Positions 34,349 through 45,542 are shown, counted from the first letter of the stretch. The stretch: DNA of 64,000 bases from Ignavibacteria bacterium (GCA_028714695.1 JAQTLX010000004.1:62001-126000), one strand, 5' to 3'. Program-made: numbers and translations. Notes: generated by a model from the letters alone, not told the origin.

Positions 34349-35497
34349 ATGTCATATTTTTTCACATCGGAATCTGTAAGTGAAGGACATCCGGATAAAA
34401 TCTGCGATCAGATTTCAGATGCAATTCTTGACGACATAATTAAACACGATCCGACTGCCAGAGTTGCATGCGAAACATTCTGCGCAACAGGGCTTGTATT
34501 AGTTGGCGGCGAAATAACAACTAAACATTATGTCGACGTACCTTCACTTGTACGCAAAGTTGTAGCCGAAATCGGTTACACAAAAGGCGAATACAGGTTC
34601 GATGCACATTCAATAAACGTATTATCCGCGATAAACAAACAATCGCCCGATATAGCAATGGGTGTGAATACCGGCGGTGCAGGCGACCAGGGAATGATGT
34701 TCGGTTATGCAACAAACGAAACAAAGGAATATATGCCGATGACGCTTGTGTTTGCGCATAATCTTGTAAAGAAACTCGCGGACATTAGAAAAAAATCGCC
34801 GAAATTAATGCCGTATCTGAGACCTGATGCAAAATCGCAGGTAACTATAGAATATGATAAGAACAATAAGCCTATCAGAGTTGAAGCAGTTGTAGTTTCA
34901 ACACAGCACGATCCCGATGTAACTCAGAAGAAAATAAAAGACGATGTAATAAAATATGTCATTAAAAAGATTATACCTGCAAATCTTCTGGATAAAAATA
35001 CCAAGATACACGTTAATCCGACAGGCCGTTTCGAAATAGGCGGACCTCACGGAGATTCGGGTCTTACGGGAAGAAAAATAATCGTGGATACGTACGGCGG
35101 CAAAGCCCCTCACGGAGGCGGAGCATTCTCCGGTAAAGATCCTTCGAAAGTTGACAGAAGTGCTGCTTATGCCGCAAGACATATTGCGAAGAATATAGTA
35201 GCCGCAAAACTTGCTGACGAATGTCTCATTCAGGTATCTTATGCAATCGGAATAGCACAGCCCGTTTCGATATTTGTCAATACATACGGAACAGGAAAGA
35301 TTGAAGACGAAAAACTCGCGGAAATAATCAGAAAAGAAATCGATTTAACTCCGGCAGGAATTATCAAGAGACTTAATCTCAGAAGACCTATTTACAGAAA
35401 AACCGCTGCATACGGACATTTCGGAAGAGATGAAAAAGAATTCACATGGGAAAAACTCGATTTGACGGCGAAATTACTTAAAGCAGTAAAGAAATAG
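34349..35497 (+). CDS. metK: S-adenosylmethionine synthase
   Basis: About 382 residues. ATP + methionine to S-adenosylmethionine. [22 protein letters not shown], the ATP-binding [12 protein letters not shown], and the methionine/K+ region [21 protein letters not shown] with [19 protein letters not shown]. The 95-base upstream region is AT-rich; I see no SAM riboswitch. A terminator follows. Confidence 0.98.
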   Translation: MSYFFTSESVSEGHPDKICDQISDAILDDIIKHDPTARVACETFCATGLVLVGGEITTKHYVDVPSLVRKVVAEIGYTKGEYRFDAHSINVLSAINKQSPDIAMGVNTGGAGDQGMMFGYATNETKEYMPMTLVFAHNLVKKLADIRKKSPKLMPYLRPDAKSQVTIEYDKNNKPIRVEAVVVSTQHDPDVTQKKIKDDVIKYVIKKIIPANLLDKNTKIHVNPTGRFEIGGPHGDSGLTGRKIIVDTYGGKAPHGGGAFSGKDPSKVDRSAAYAARHIAKNIVAAKLADECLIQVSYAIGIAQPVSIFVNTYGTGKIEDEKLAEIIRKEIDLTPAGIIKRLNLRRPIYRKTAAYGHFGRDEKEFTWEKLDLTAKLLKAVKK

Positions 35498-35522
35498 TAT
35501 ATTGAATTGATTTGATATTTTA

Positions 35523-35550
35523 AACCCGTAATTTTATTACGGGTTTTTTA
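35523..35550 (+). terminator. intrinsic terminator after metK
   Basis: AACCCGTAAT/ATTACGGGTT stem followed by a T6 run, 26 bases past the stop codon. Confidence 0.88.
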
Positions 35551-35587
35551 TTATTCAAATCTTTCAGCCGGATAAGTAAAAAATATT

Positions 35588-35608
35588 TTATTCCTTTAAA
35601 GGGAATAA
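35588..35608 (+). promoter_or_regulatory. inverted repeat upstream of purL
   Basis: TTATTCC-TTTAAAG-GGAATAA in the 202-base metK-purL gap, about 92 bases before the ATG. It may be an operator or leader hairpin. No other signal is visible in this gap. Confidence 0.3.
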
Positions 35609-35699
35609 TAATTTAATTAGTTTTATTATTATGCTTCATTGATATGCTGTAGATTCAAGGAACAGATTCATTTTAAAAGAAAATCATCAAAATAATTTT

Positions 35700-37943
35700 A
35701 TGCATAAAGAACCTGAAGTAAATCTCTCGCTTGCTAAAGAACTCGGCCTTACGGCAGAAGAGTTCGAAAGAATTCTCAAAATACTCGGAAGAACTCCCAC
35801 CTATACGGAACTCGGAATATTTTCCGTTATGTGGAGCGAACACTGCTCATATAAAAATTCGATACTTAAATTAAAAACTTTGCCCCGAAGCGGCGGCAAA
35901 TTGCTTGTATCGGCAGGTGAAGAAAATGCAGGACTCGTGGATATAGGCGATGGTCTTGCCGTTGCTTTCAAAATTGAATCCCATAACCACCCGTCCGCTG
36001 TTGAGCCTTATCAGGGCGCTGCAACGGGAATTGGAGGAATACTTCGTGATATTTTTACAATGGGTGCAAGACCTATTGCAGCATTGAATTCACTCCGCTT
36101 CGGAAGAATTGACAGAAACGAAAGCGAGTCTTTGTCGGAAAGAAGCAAGTTTCTTTTCAAAAACGTAGTAAAAGGTATAGGAGATTACGGTAACTGCTTC
36201 GGTGTTCCTACTGTGAGCGGTGAAATTTATTTTGAAGAATGTTATCAGGACAATCCCCTCGTAAACGCAATGGCTGTCGGTATTGTAAAACATAACCAGA
36301 CTGCATCCGCAATAGCAAAGGGTGAAGGCAACCCTGTTTTCATTGTCGGCTCTTCGACAGGCAAAGATGGAATTCACGGCGCGACATTCGCATCGGAAGA
36401 AATATCCGAAGCATCCGAATCAAAAAGACCGAGTGTTCAGGTAGGCGACCCATTCACGGAAAAACTTCTGCTTGAAGCATCGCTTGAAGTTATAAGGTCA
36501 GGCGCTATTGTCGGAATTCAGGATATGGGCGCGGCAGGTATTACATGCTCATCCAGCGAAATGAGCGCTAAGGGAAAATGCGGAATGGAAATAAATCTCG
36601 ACCTCGTACCCTTAAGGGACAACGATATGTCGGCTTATGAAATCATGCTCTCGGAATCACAGGAAAGAATGCTTATTGTTGCCGAAAAAGGAAAAGAGCA
36701 GACAGTGCTTGATATCTTTAAGAAATGGGACCTGAACTGCGTTGAAGTTGGAAAAGTTATTAACGAAGATTTAATACGGATATTTTATAAAAACAAACTT
36801 GAGGCGGAAATACCCGCAGACGTGCTTGTTCTCGGCGGAGGAGCGCCCGTTTATGAAAGAGAAATAAAGGTGCCCGAATATTTGTCAAAGGTAAAAACAC
36901 TAGACCTGAATTCAATTCCGGAACCGGATGACTGCGGTAAAATTTTAGCCGAATTGCTGTCTTCGCCGAATATTGCAAACAAAAGATGGGTTTACGAACA
37001 GTACGACACACAGGTAAGAACAAACACAACTTTGCTGCCCGGGTGTGATGCATCCGTGGTAAGAATAAAGAAAACTAACAAAGCACTCTCGATGAAAACC
37101 GACTGCAACAGTAAATTCTGTTATCTCGATCCGTACACTGGAGGAATCATTGCCGTTGCCGAAAGCGCACGAAATGTTGTCTGCACCGGCGCAGTACCGC
37201 TTGCAATAACGAACTGTCTGAATTTCGGCAATCCTTATAACCCCGAAATGTATTACCAGTTCACCGAATGCATAAGAGGCATGGGAGATGCTTGCAGTTA
37301 TTTCGGAACTCCTGTGACAGGCGGAAACGTAAGTTTCTATAATCTTTCGAAGGACTATGCTGTCTTCCCTACTCCGACAATAGGAATGATAGGACTTATC
37401 GAAAATGTCGATAAAACGCTTACAAGTTATTTCAAAGACGACGGAGATGTTATATTTATTATAGGTAAAGACAAACAAGAATTAGGCGGAAGTGAATACC
37501 TGAGCAGAGTGCACAATATAATCAAAGGCACATGTCCGGAACTGGATTTAAATGCTGAAAAGAAACTGCAAGATTCAATTCTCGAACTTAATGACAAAGA
37601 ACTTATAAAGTCCGCTCACGATATTTCAGACGGAGGATTTGCTGTCGCACTTGCTGAATGCTGCGTGATGAATCCCGTAAACAAAGGATGCAGTGTTGAA
37701 ATCGAAATTGAGGGAAGAACTGACTTTGCTCTTTTCAGCGAAACGCAAAGCAGAATTATAATTTCCGCATCCGAAACTAAGAAGAATGAAGTAATCGCTA
37801 TACTAAAAAAATCGGGACTTTATTTCAAAGAAATCGGTAAAGTAGGAGGTGATTCGGTCAAGATAAATAATTCTGTGGATATGAAACTTGGCGGGATTTA
37901 CGATTGCTATTACAATTCCATTCACCGATTAATGGAGAAATGA
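35700..37943 (+). CDS. purL: phosphoribosylformylglycinamidine synthase subunit PurL
   Basis: About 747 residues, the small PurL of the PurLQS complex. FGAR + glutamine (via PurQ) + ATP to FGAM in purine synthesis. [51 protein letters not shown] in the first half and the duplicated AIRS-like domains ([34 protein letters not shown]) are clear. No purQ or purS is in the window. The next gene, a lipoprotein, starts 4 bases downstream. Confidence 0.97.
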   Translation: MHKEPEVNLSLAKELGLTAEEFERILKILGRTPTYTELGIFSVMWSEHCSYKNSILKLKTLPRSGGKLLVSAGEENAGLVDIGDGLAVAFKIESHNHPSAVEPYQGAATGIGGILRDIFTMGARPIAALNSLRFGRIDRNESESLSERSKFLFKNVVKGIGDYGNCFGVPTVSGEIYFEECYQDNPLVNAMAVGIVKHNQTASAIAKGEGNPVFIVGSSTGKDGIHGATFASEEISEASESKRPSVQVGDPFTEKLLLEASLEVIRSGAIVGIQDMGAAGITCSSSEMSAKGKCGMEINLDLVPLRDNDMSAYEIMLSESQERMLIVAEKGKEQTVLDIFKKWDLNCVEVGKVINEDLIRIFYKNKLEAEIPADVLVLGGGAPVYEREIKVPEYLSKVKTLDLNSIPEPDDCGKILAELLSSPNIANKRWVYEQYDTQVRTNTTLLPGCDASVVRIKKTNKALSMKTDCNSKFCYLDPYTGGIIAVAESARNVVCTGAVPLAITNCLNFGNPYNPEMYYQFTECIRGMGDACSYFGTPVTGGNVSFYNLSKDYAVFPTPTIGMIGLIENVDKTLTSYFKDDGDVIFIIGKDKQELGGSEYLSRVHNIIKGTCPELDLNAEKKLQDSILELNDKELIKSAHDISDGGFAVALAECCVMNPVNKGCSVEIEIEGRTDFALFSETQSRIIISASETKKNEVIAILKKSGLYFKEIGKVGGDSVKINNSVDMKLGGIYDCYYNSIHRLMEK

Positions 37944-37947
37944 TTTT

Positions 37948-38580
37948 ATGATTAAATCCGCCGCGCGAAAATATTCACCGGTTCTTTTTCTTTTAACGGC
38001 ACTGATAATATCTGGCTGCATAGCATCACCGCGCCATCCGAGATACGAGAATAATGACAACAGGGACACAGTCTCGATTAACGATTATGAGAATATTGAA
38101 CCCGGTTTAAACGATGGTGATTTAATAATTAAGACCGCGTTAAAGGAACAAAAGAATGAGATGTATTCGCCTGACGCGGATACCACCTATCTGTACTGGC
38201 TGAAATATAAACCTATATACCTCCGAAAATCGACAAAATGCAATATATTTGCATTAAATACTTTGTATAAAGCGGGTTTTAAAACTCCAAAAACAAATGC
38301 ACTCTCGCGTGATTTATATAACGAATCATTATTTACCGACCTGATACCCGTGGTAAGATTCAGGAGTCTCGAAGATATACAGCGCGGCGACCTGGTAATA
38401 TGGAAATCTCATGTTATTATATTCGAAAAACTTGTATATTTGGATGATGACCCTTATGCAAAGGCAATCTGGGCAGGAACAACAAAAAAAGATAACGGGA
38501 AAAACGTAATGAACAATGTCATGTACGGGAATTATCCCCTGAAGGGAAATTTCATTGTCAGGCGCCCGGAAAAGAGGTAA
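37948..38580 (+). CDS. lipoprotein, possibly NlpC/P60- or CHAP-like
   Basis: About 210 residues. Lipobox IISGC (Cys near residue 24). After a ~75-residue linker the domain contains KCNIFALNTLYKAGFKTP and, later, DIQRGDLVIWKSHVIIFEK: the Cys-Asn-x-Phe helix, GD-(L/V)-x-W and His-(V/I)-x-I-F spacing recall NlpC/P60-like cysteine peptidases acting on peptidoglycan. I cannot confirm the third catalytic residue, so the assignment is tentative. Four bases after purL, probably cotranscribed but with no functional link. Confidence 0.6.
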   Translation: MIKSAARKYSPVLFLLTALIISGCIASPRHPRYENNDNRDTVSINDYENIEPGLNDGDLIIKTALKEQKNEMYSPDADTTYLYWLKYKPIYLRKSTKCNIFALNTLYKAGFKTPKTNALSRDLYNESLFTDLIPVVRFRSLEDIQRGDLVIWKSHVIIFEKLVYLDDDPYAKAIWAGTTKKDNGKNVMNNVMYGNYPLKGNFIVRRPEKR

Positions 38581-38698
38581 ATTTCAAAAATCCATGAAAA
38601 TAGGCGTAAAAAATAATATTACTTTTATACTTTAAAATTTTTATATATATACCTATATTCATTAATTAATATTTTAAAATTAAAGGAGTAAAATTAAA

Positions 38699-38941
38699 AT
38701 GACTAAAGCAGAAATTGAAGCAAAAGTAAAACAAGCAATTATTGATAAACTCGGAGTTGAAGAGTCAAAAATTACACCTGACGCACATTTTATCAATGAT
38801 TTAGGTGCGGATTCACTCGATACGGTAGAATTAGTTATGAAATTCGAAGAGGAATTCGAAATTAAAATTCCTGACGAAGATGCAGAAAAAATCACCAAAG
38901 TAGATGATGCAATAAATTACATTGAATCAAAATTAGCTTAA
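38699..38941 (+). CDS. acpP: acyl carrier protein
   Basis: About 80 residues. The phosphopantetheine site [12 protein letters not shown] (Ser near residue 39) is intact, in the usual acidic four-helix fold. RBS AAAGGAG 10 bases before the ATG. Heads the conserved acpP-fabF-rnc cluster and carries the growing fatty acyl chain. Confidence 0.97.
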   Translation: MTKAEIEAKVKQAIIDKLGVEESKITPDAHFINDLGADSLDTVELVMKFEEEFEIKIPDEDAEKITKVDDAINYIESKLA

Positions 38942-38954
38942 TCAACGAAGAATA

Positions 38955-40202
38955 ATGAAAAAAAGAGTTGTAGTAACAGGCTTGGGAGCTTTAACCCCGC
39001 TCGGTCTTTCAGTAGAAGATTCCTGGAAAGGTTTAATCGAAGGTAAAAGCGGCGTCGATTTTGTAACATACTTCGACACAACTGAATTCGATACAAAATT
39101 TGCAGCGGAATTAAAAGGTTTCGATCCGTTAAATTATATGGACAGAAAACTTTCTCAGCGTATCGATCCATTCACACAATATGCTATGGTTGCTTCCGAT
39201 ATGGCAATAGCGGACAGCGGACTGGTAGACGGTTCTTACAATAAAGACCGTGTCGGCGTGGTTTACGGCTCCGGAATTGGCGGTATGTGGACATACCACA
39301 AACAGCAGAACATTTTATATCAGCGCGGTGGAAATCCTGACAGGATAAGCCCGTTCTTTATTCCAATGTTAATCGCGGATATTGCTGCCGGAAGAATATC
39401 GATAAAACATGGTCTGCGCGGACCAAATTTTGCGACTACTTCAGCCTGTGCTACCTCTGCAAATGCAATAATAGATTCGATGATGATAATTCAACGGGGA
39501 GATGCAGACGTAATGGTTACAGGAGGTTCGGAGGCTGTTATTTGCCCTATGGGAATCGGCGGATTTAATGCTTTAAAAGCATTGTCAACAAGAAATGATG
39601 CTCCTCAAAAAGCATCCAGACCTTTCGATAAAAACAGAGACGGTTTTGTTATGGGTGAAGGAGGTGCAACATTGGTAATTGAGAGTCTTGAACATGCTAA
39701 AGCACGCGGAGCACGTATATATTGTGAAATTACAGGCTTCGGAATGACTGCTGATGCACATCATATTACAGACCCCTCCCCTAATGGAGACGGTGTGGCA
39801 AGAGCAATGAAAATTGCACTTGACGATTCAGGGTTGAAACCTGAAGATGTGGATGTAATAAATGCTCACGGTACATCTACACCGCCTAATGACAGAAATG
39901 AAACTGCCGCTATAAAAACTGTTTTCGGAGAACATGCTTATAAATTAAATGTTCATTCAATAAAATCAATGGTAGGTCATTTGTTAGGCGCAGCAGGCGC
40001 TGTTGAATCGATTGCCGCTGTTTTAACAATTCGTGACGGCATCATTCCTCCGACAATTAATTACGAGGAAAAAGATCCCGATTGCGATTTAAATTATACT
40101 GCAAACAAAGCTGTAAAAAAAGACGTGAAAACTGTTTTATCGGATAATTCAGGTTTCGGAGGTCATAATGCAGCAATTATATATAAAAAATACGAAGAGT
40201 AA
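38955..40202 (+). CDS. fabF: beta-ketoacyl-ACP synthase II
   Basis: About 415 residues. Condensing enzyme of type II fatty acid synthesis. Catalytic Cys in TTSACATSANAI, His in NAHGTSTPPND and His in KSMVGHLLGAAGAVE. Thirteen bases after acpP. Length and ending are standard. Confidence 0.97.
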   Translation: MKKRVVVTGLGALTPLGLSVEDSWKGLIEGKSGVDFVTYFDTTEFDTKFAAELKGFDPLNYMDRKLSQRIDPFTQYAMVASDMAIADSGLVDGSYNKDRVGVVYGSGIGGMWTYHKQQNILYQRGGNPDRISPFFIPMLIADIAAGRISIKHGLRGPNFATTSACATSANAIIDSMMIIQRGDADVMVTGGSEAVICPMGIGGFNALKALSTRNDAPQKASRPFDKNRDGFVMGEGGATLVIESLEHAKARGARIYCEITGFGMTADAHHITDPSPNGDGVARAMKIALDDSGLKPEDVDVINAHGTSTPPNDRNETAAIKTVFGEHAYKLNVHSIKSMVGHLLGAAGAVESIAAVLTIRDGIIPPTINYEEKDPDCDLNYTANKAVKKDVKTVLSDNSGFGGHNAAIIYKKYEE

Positions 40203-40237
40203 AGCAAGGTTAAACGGACTGAGAGAAATCTGATCAT

Positions 40238-41056
40238 ATGTTCAATACCTTAAAAAAATTAAGGATATTTTTTCCTTTTAGGAAAAAGGACAATAAATCT
40301 GAAGATTCATTTTCAAAAGCAGTCAAGAAAATTGATTTTGAGAAGTTTCAGGAGTCTATACATTATAAAATTATAGATAAAGCTTTCTTTACAAATGCGC
40401 TTACTCATCGTTCTTTCCTTAAAATCAGAAAAGACCCCCAGAAATTCGATTTAATTTCGAATGAAAGACTTGAATTTCTCGGGGATGCTGTTCTTGATTT
40501 AATCGTTGCGGAATTTCTTTACAGAAACTTCCCTTTAAATGAAGAAGGCGATCTGACAAAATTCCGTTCAATACTCGTAAACAAAAGATTTCTTGCCGAA
40601 AGAGCAAAGAATATCAGAATTCAGGACTACCTCCTCGCATCGAATACTGCATTAAAGTCAATCGATCAGGGTTATGATGCGATTCTTGCTGATGCTTACG
40701 AAGCCCTTATCGGCGCAATATTTCTTGATTCCGGATATGAAAATGCCAAGAAATTTTTGAATCACGAAATATTTTCAAAACTGGACATCAAGTGGCTTAA
40801 CCAGTTTGACGAAAACTACAAGAGCCGCTTCCTTGAATACGCACAGGCGCATACGGATTACATTCCCGAATACAAAGTAATAAAAGAAGAAGGACCGGAA
40901 CACCATAAACTGTTTACTGTTGAAGTGCATCTCGCCGGTCATTGCCTTGGTATCGGAAAAGGAAAATCAAAGAAACAGGCAGAACAGGAATCGGCTAAAA
41001 ATGCACTTCAAAATCTCGATGCAATCGAAAAATTAGGGATTAAGACTAAACGTTAA
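40238..41056 (+). CDS. rnc: ribonuclease III
   Basis: About 272 residues. Endonuclease for double-stranded RNA. RNase III signature NERLEFLGDAVLDLIVAEFLY and the second acidic cluster DAYEALIGAIFLD, followed by a C-terminal double-stranded RNA-binding domain (YKSRFLEYAQAHTDYIPEYKV; GKGKSKKQAEQESAKNAL). N-terminal ~35 residues are an extra basic stretch. A hairpin AAGACTAAACG/CGTTTAAGTCTT overlaps its stop codon and runs into the -35 box of the next promoter. Confidence 0.96.
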   Translation: MFNTLKKLRIFFPFRKKDNKSEDSFSKAVKKIDFEKFQESIHYKIIDKAFFTNALTHRSFLKIRKDPQKFDLISNERLEFLGDAVLDLIVAEFLYRNFPLNEEGDLTKFRSILVNKRFLAERAKNIRIQDYLLASNTALKSIDQGYDAILADAYEALIGAIFLDSGYENAKKFLNHEIFSKLDIKWLNQFDENYKSRFLEYAQAHTDYIPEYKVIKEEGPEHHKLFTVEVHLAGHCLGIGKGKSKKQAEQESAKNALQNLDAIEKLGIKTKR

Positions 41057-41074
41057 TTTTATTTCGTTTAAGTC

Positions 41075-41105
41075 TTGACAATCTTTTCTATCAATTATAT
41101 TTTTG
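41075..41105 (+). promoter_or_regulatory. promoter of the first porU copy
   Basis: TTGACA (41075-41080), a 17-base spacer, and TATTTTTG (41098-41105, TAnnTTTG consensus of Bacteroidota sigma-A). Predicted start near 41112. The second porU copy has the same arrangement. Confidence 0.8.
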
Positions 41106-41111
41106 AATAAA

Positions 41112-41255
41112 TTAAAAGGAGTAAACAAGAGAATAAGATTACTTTTTTAAAAACAAATAATCGGATATGCAAAATATATAAACCATTTGTTAAAGTTATT
41201 TAAATTTAATTTACCTTTAAATTTGGTTTTTGTTTTTATAAAGTAAATCATAAAA
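41112..41255 (+). promoter_or_regulatory. conserved leader of the first porU copy
   Basis: About 144 bases with AAAAGGAG at the 5' end (41114-41121), a 4-codon mini-reading frame ATGCAAAATATATAA at 41167-41181, the block ACCATTTGTTAAAG (41182-41195), and an imperfect hairpin closing with TTTGG then TTTTTGTTTTT. No Shine-Dalgarno lies next to the porU ATG. The same blocks occur at the same spacing before the second copy. Confidence 0.6.
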
Positions 41256-44200
41256 ATGGATAAGATAAAATTCTTATTTCTCTTAACCCTGTTAATCTGC
41301 ACTTCTGGTATATTTTCTCAGATTGATAAATCTTCTGAAGTCCGTAAAAACAACAAATCTGTAAGCGACTTCATCTTAATCTCGTCCGATAATAAATCAA
41401 TAGCGCTGGAGTATACTCCGGTTTATATCGGGAATACGGAATTTTTGAACTCAATACATCACTCAAATGAGACAGGAAAGCCTGACTTGCCTTCAAGAAA
41501 TTTTCCTGTTATTACTCCGTCCGGAAAGAATAATGTTTTAGAGATTTATGAAATAAATTTCGAAGAAATAACTAATGTAACGGTAAAACCTGTACCCGCT
41601 CCAAAACGCACGGAAAAAAGCCGTGAGATATATTATGATTATAAGAACGACAACACGGTTTATTCGATGAACAAGTATATTCCTGAAACAAGCGCTTCTT
41701 TTTTTAACGACGGCATAGTTCGGAATAAATACACAGGATATATTAACATTAATCCTATACAATACAACCCGGTAACTAAGACTCTGAAAAGAATAAAAAA
41801 CATAAAAATACGACTTACTTTCGGTGACAATCCGCTATATATAAACCAACCTCAGTCTAAAAATGAAATTGAATTTTTTAGAGATATAGCAATTAACTGG
41901 AAAAATACAATCAACTGGTCAACAGCGGATTTTAACAAAAAACATATTATACAAAACAGTGTTTTGGCAAACGGTGATTTTTACAGAATTGAAATTCGGG
42001 AAACCGGAATCTACAGGATGGATAAGAGTTTTCTGCAGCAGGCCGGGATTAATGTAAACAACATTGACCCGAGAACTATTAAAATATACGGAAACGGCGG
42101 AGCGGAACTTCCATATAATAATGATTCTCCCGCGCCGATTGACCCTGTGGAAAATGCAATCTATGTAGAGGGAGAATCTGACGGCGTCTTCAATGATAAT
42201 GATTATATATTATTCTATGCCCAATCACCCCATCAGTGGATGTATTCACAACCAACAGGTTTTTATCACAGCCTTAATCATTATTCAAATTCGAATTACT
42301 ATTTGCTGACGTTTGGAGGCTCGAACGGAAGAAGAATGCAGACCTTCAATTCGTCAAATTTAACAGGAATTACTCCCCTTCCGTATTTTAAGGAAAAATT
42401 TTTCGAAGAGCCCGAAGTTAATAACCTCGGCTCGACAGGTTTGTTATGGGTCAGCCAGAGAATAGGCTCAGGTGAAGGATTTGTGTTCAACAGAGAATTG
42501 AAAGGATACATAAGTGGCACTGACATAATATTAACTGCGATACTTGAAAATGGATCTGTGAAACTTGATGCCAGATATCTTATAAAAGATGAAAACTCGA
42601 ATTTATCCGTATTGCTTAATCCGATACCCGGTTTGGATAATGAAAGTTTTTCTCATATAAATCCGGTAAAGACTGATATTAATTATCAATTGAACAGCGG
42701 GATGTCGAGTATGAATCTGAAAATATCTTTGCCTCAGCAGTTAAATAATTCTTCCGTATCCGGCTACTACGATTATCTGGAAATATTTTATAAACGTGCA
42801 TTTTCGAGCGTTTCCGGGAATTACTTCAAGTTTACTTCACCTGATACTTCCGGTATATTGGAATATCAGGTTTCCCCTCTCAGTTCGGGTAATACGAAAT
42901 TATTCAGAATAATAAATTACAATACAGTCGATTTAATAAATCCGATTTCATATTCCGGTGGTACTGTCAGATTCCAGGATAATGCAATACAGGGGCAGCC
43001 GATGGATTATTATGTAGTTGGTGATATGAATTACAAAACACCTGCGTCAGTTTCTCTCAAAATGCAAAATCAGAATCTAAAAGGTTTTTCCGAAGGAGCA
43101 GATTATATAATTATTGCGCCGACAGAATTTTTATCGGCTGCAGGTAGATTAAAGACAATAAGAGAATCGGGCGGACCCGGAAATCCCAATTACCTGAAAA
43201 CACTTGTCGTGGATATTAATCAGATTTATAATGAATTTTCGGGATGTGTTCCTGATCCGGTTGCGATGAGAAACTTTCTTAAATATGCATTCAACAACTG
43301 GCAGACAAAGCCTGTGTATGTATTATTTCTGGGAGACGGAAATTATGATTATAAAAATATACTCGGTCTATCCGTTAAGAATTATATCCCTCCTATTGAG
43401 AAAACAAGCCCCACTATGGACGAAATTGACAGTTATTGCAGTGATGATTTTATTACTGAAATAAACGAGAATTATGACGCTCCTCATTACGGGAAAACGG
43501 ATTTTTCATGCGGAAGATTTTGCATTAACTCGCAGAATGAGGCTAACAGTATTATTGATAAGATTGTAGAATATGAATCAAGTTTATATAACGGCATTTG
43601 GAAAAAAAAGATTATGTATTGCGCGGATGACGGATGGATTACAAATCAGCAAATTCCCGGAAGCGAAGGAGATATGCATGTGCAGCAATGTGAAAACCTT
43701 GCGGAAGACTATACACCCGGAGATTACGAAAAAGAAAAAATTTATATTGTTGCTTATCCAACTGTCATTACTCCTCTCGGAAGAAGGAAACCGGGTGCAA
43801 ATATTGATATAATAAAAGGATGGAACGACGGGCGGCTCCTTATAAACTGGACCGGACACGGCAGTACGGATTTGTGGGCACACGAACACATATTTGTAAA
43901 AAGCGAATCAATTCCCCAATTGCATAATAAAGGGAAATACCCGGTTGTGACAATAGCGAGTTGCGATCTTGCCCGCTGGGATGATCCATATATAATCAGC
44001 GCGGCTGAAGAATTACTATTTGTAAATGAATCCGGCGGAATAGGCATTGTCGCTGCAACAAGACCTGTATTTTCTCAACAAAACGAAATATTAAACTATA
44101 AACTATGGACTAATCTGGCTATGACAAAAGACGATTCTAATATGCCACTGCGAATCGGTAAAGCCTTTTATAATACCAAGAATCAAATACCCGGCGGTCC

Positions 44201-45320
44201 GGAGGATAATGACATGAAATATGTTCTATTGGGCGATCCCGCATTACGATTTACGATGCCACAATATTTCACTCGTATTGACAGCATTAATACAACATCG
44301 AATAACGATACCGCTATAGTAAAAGCCCTTCAGAAAATGACAATATCCGGGAGTATTCTAAGAACCGATTCCACATTCTGGAATAATTTTAACGGGAACA
44401 TAATTGTAAAGGTTTTCGATGTTGAAAGACATATATCACTCGTTGATTTTGACAAACCGTTCAACTTTAAAATTGATGGCGGTGCAATATTTAAAGGAAA
44501 TACCGGCGTTAGTAACGGAAAATGGGTTATTGAATTCATAGTTCCTAAGGATATCTCATATAACAACGGCACGGGAAAAATCCTTGCCTATTTCTCTGAC
44601 AATAAAAATGAAGGCTCCGGTTATTCGAATATGTTTAAATTAATGGGATTGGATACCACTGCAAGAAATGATACAACCGGTCCTGTAATTTCGTTGTTTA
44701 TGGACAGCAGAAATTTCAAATCCGGCGATATTGTGAATCAAAACACTAAAATTATCGCCGATTTCTACGATGAAAGCGGCATTAATCTGACAGGTGTTAT
44801 CGGTCACAATATCGAAACGATAATCAATAACGACGAAAATAATAAAATCAATCTGACTTCAGTTTATAACTCAACGACAAATTATAAGTACGGTACTCTG
44901 GAATATCCGCTTACCGGGCTTGCTGACGGTTCTTATACTCTAAAACTAAGAGCATGGGATACGTACAATAATTTTTCGGAAATCAGTACTACATTCTCCG
45001 TTAAGAACAATCAGTATCTTGCAATTAATAATGTGTTTAATTATCCGAATCCGATGACTGATGCTACTGCGTTTACTTTTCAACATAATTTTGATATTCC
45101 CCTGTCGTCTCAAATCGACATTTATACAATTGCGGGAAGAAAAATTAAGACGCTAAAAAGAAATAATATTATGGACAAGTTTGTTTCAATTCAATGGGAC
45201 GGCAAAGACGAAGACGGTGATAATATTGCAAACGGTACCTATATTTACAAAGTCATCTTGAAATCGGAAGACGGATCATATTCTAAAGTTCAGACCGGAA
45301 AACTGGTGAAATTGAAATAA
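41256..45320 (+). CDS. porU: PorU-like C25-family peptidase with T9SS sorting domain (copy 1)
   Basis: About 1354 residues. Signal peptide near residues 1-22, an N-terminal domain of ~450 residues, the C25 (gingipain-type) peptidase domain with the catalytic pair His868 (NWTGHGSTD) and Cys903 (TIASCDLARWD), then Ig-like regions and a C-terminal T9SS type-A sorting domain with a FlgD-like repeat (NYPNPMTDATAFTFQ; WDGKDEDGDNIANGTY). PorU is the T9SS sortase that cleaves the CTD of exported proteins and attaches them to A-LPS. It is followed by a second porU copy and porV, the physical partner of PorU. Assignment as sortase rather than an ordinary secreted C25 protease rests on size and the porV neighbour. 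Confidence 0.85.
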   Translation: MDKIKFLFLLTLLICTSGIFSQIDKSSEVRKNNKSVSDFILISSDNKSIALEYTPVYIGNTEFLNSIHHSNETGKPDLPSRNFPVITPSGKNNVLEIYEINFEEITNVTVKPVPAPKRTEKSREIYYDYKNDNTVYSMNKYIPETSASFFNDGIVRNKYTGYININPIQYNPVTKTLKRIKNIKIRLTFGDNPLYINQPQSKNEIEFFRDIAINWKNTINWSTADFNKKHIIQNSVLANGDFYRIEIRETGIYRMDKSFLQQAGINVNNIDPRTIKIYGNGGAELPYNNDSPAPIDPVENAIYVEGESDGVFNDNDYILFYAQSPHQWMYSQPTGFYHSLNHYSNSNYYLLTFGGSNGRRMQTFNSSNLTGITPLPYFKEKFFEEPEVNNLGSTGLLWVSQRIGSGEGFVFNRELKGYISGTDIILTAILENGSVKLDARYLIKDENSNLSVLLNPIPGLDNESFSHINPVKTDINYQLNSGMSSMNLKISLPQQLNNSSVSGYYDYLEIFYKRAFSSVSGNYFKFTSPDTSGILEYQVSPLSSGNTKLFRIINYNTVDLINPISYSGGTVRFQDNAIQGQPMDYYVVGDMNYKTPASVSLKMQNQNLKGFSEGADYIIIAPTEFLSAAGRLKTIRESGGPGNPNYLKTLVVDINQIYNEFSGCVPDPVAMRNFLKYAFNNWQTKPVYVLFLGDGNYDYKNILGLSVKNYIPPIEKTSPTMDEIDSYCSDDFITEINENYDAPHYGKTDFSCGRFCINSQNEANSIIDKIVEYESSLYNGIWKKKIMYCADDGWITNQQIPGSEGDMHVQQCENLAEDYTPGDYEKEKIYIVAYPTVITPLGRRKPGANIDIIKGWNDGRLLINWTGHGSTDLWAHEHIFVKSESIPQLHNKGKYPVVTIASCDLARWDDPYIISAAEELLFVNESGGIGIVAATRPVFSQQNEILNYKLWTNLAMTKDDSNMPLRIGKAFYNTKNQIPGGPEDNDMKYVLLGDPALRFTMPQYFTRIDSINTTSNNDTAIVKALQKMTISGSILRTDSTFWNNFNGNIIVKVFDVERHISLVDFDKPFNFKIDGGAIFKGNTGVSNGKWVIEFIVPKDISYNNGTGKILAYFSDNKNEGSGYSNMFKLMGLDTTARNDTTGPVISLFMDSRNFKSGDIVNQNTKIIADFYDESGINLTGVIGHNIETIINNDENNKINLTSVYNSTTNYKYGTLEYPLTGLADGSYTLKLRAWDTYNNFSEISTTFSVKNNQYLAINNVFNYPNPMTDATAFTFQHNFDIPLSSQIDIYTIAGRKIKTLKRNNIMDKFVSIQWDGKDEDGDNIANGTYIYKVILKSEDGSYSKVQTGKLVKLK

Positions 45321-45542
45321 AATATATATAATTATTTATTGGATATTCATAAATTACTGAAATTTTTTAATTTCAAATTTACAAATTTCGGTAAGCGTAA
45401 TTGAATAATTTATGTTTGTTTTTTACAACGGTTTTCGATATTTTTATTAAGATTGCAGCATAAACAGCGGGATTTGAAATTCGATTAATTTAAAATTTGA
45501 AAACCTGTATTTCGAACTGTAATTAATAAATTATTTTCAGTA
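45321..45542. other. AT-rich gap between porU copies
   Basis: About 220 bases with no gene, no tRNA and no convincing terminator. An imperfect inverted repeat ACTGAAATTT/AAATTTCGGT is present near 45356-45392 but has no T run. Spacer ahead of the second porU promoter. Confidence 0.5.

Noticed and set aside
45356-45392. Terminator after the first porU copy
   Set aside because: ACTGAAATTT/AAATTTCGGT can pair but the loop is long and no T run follows.
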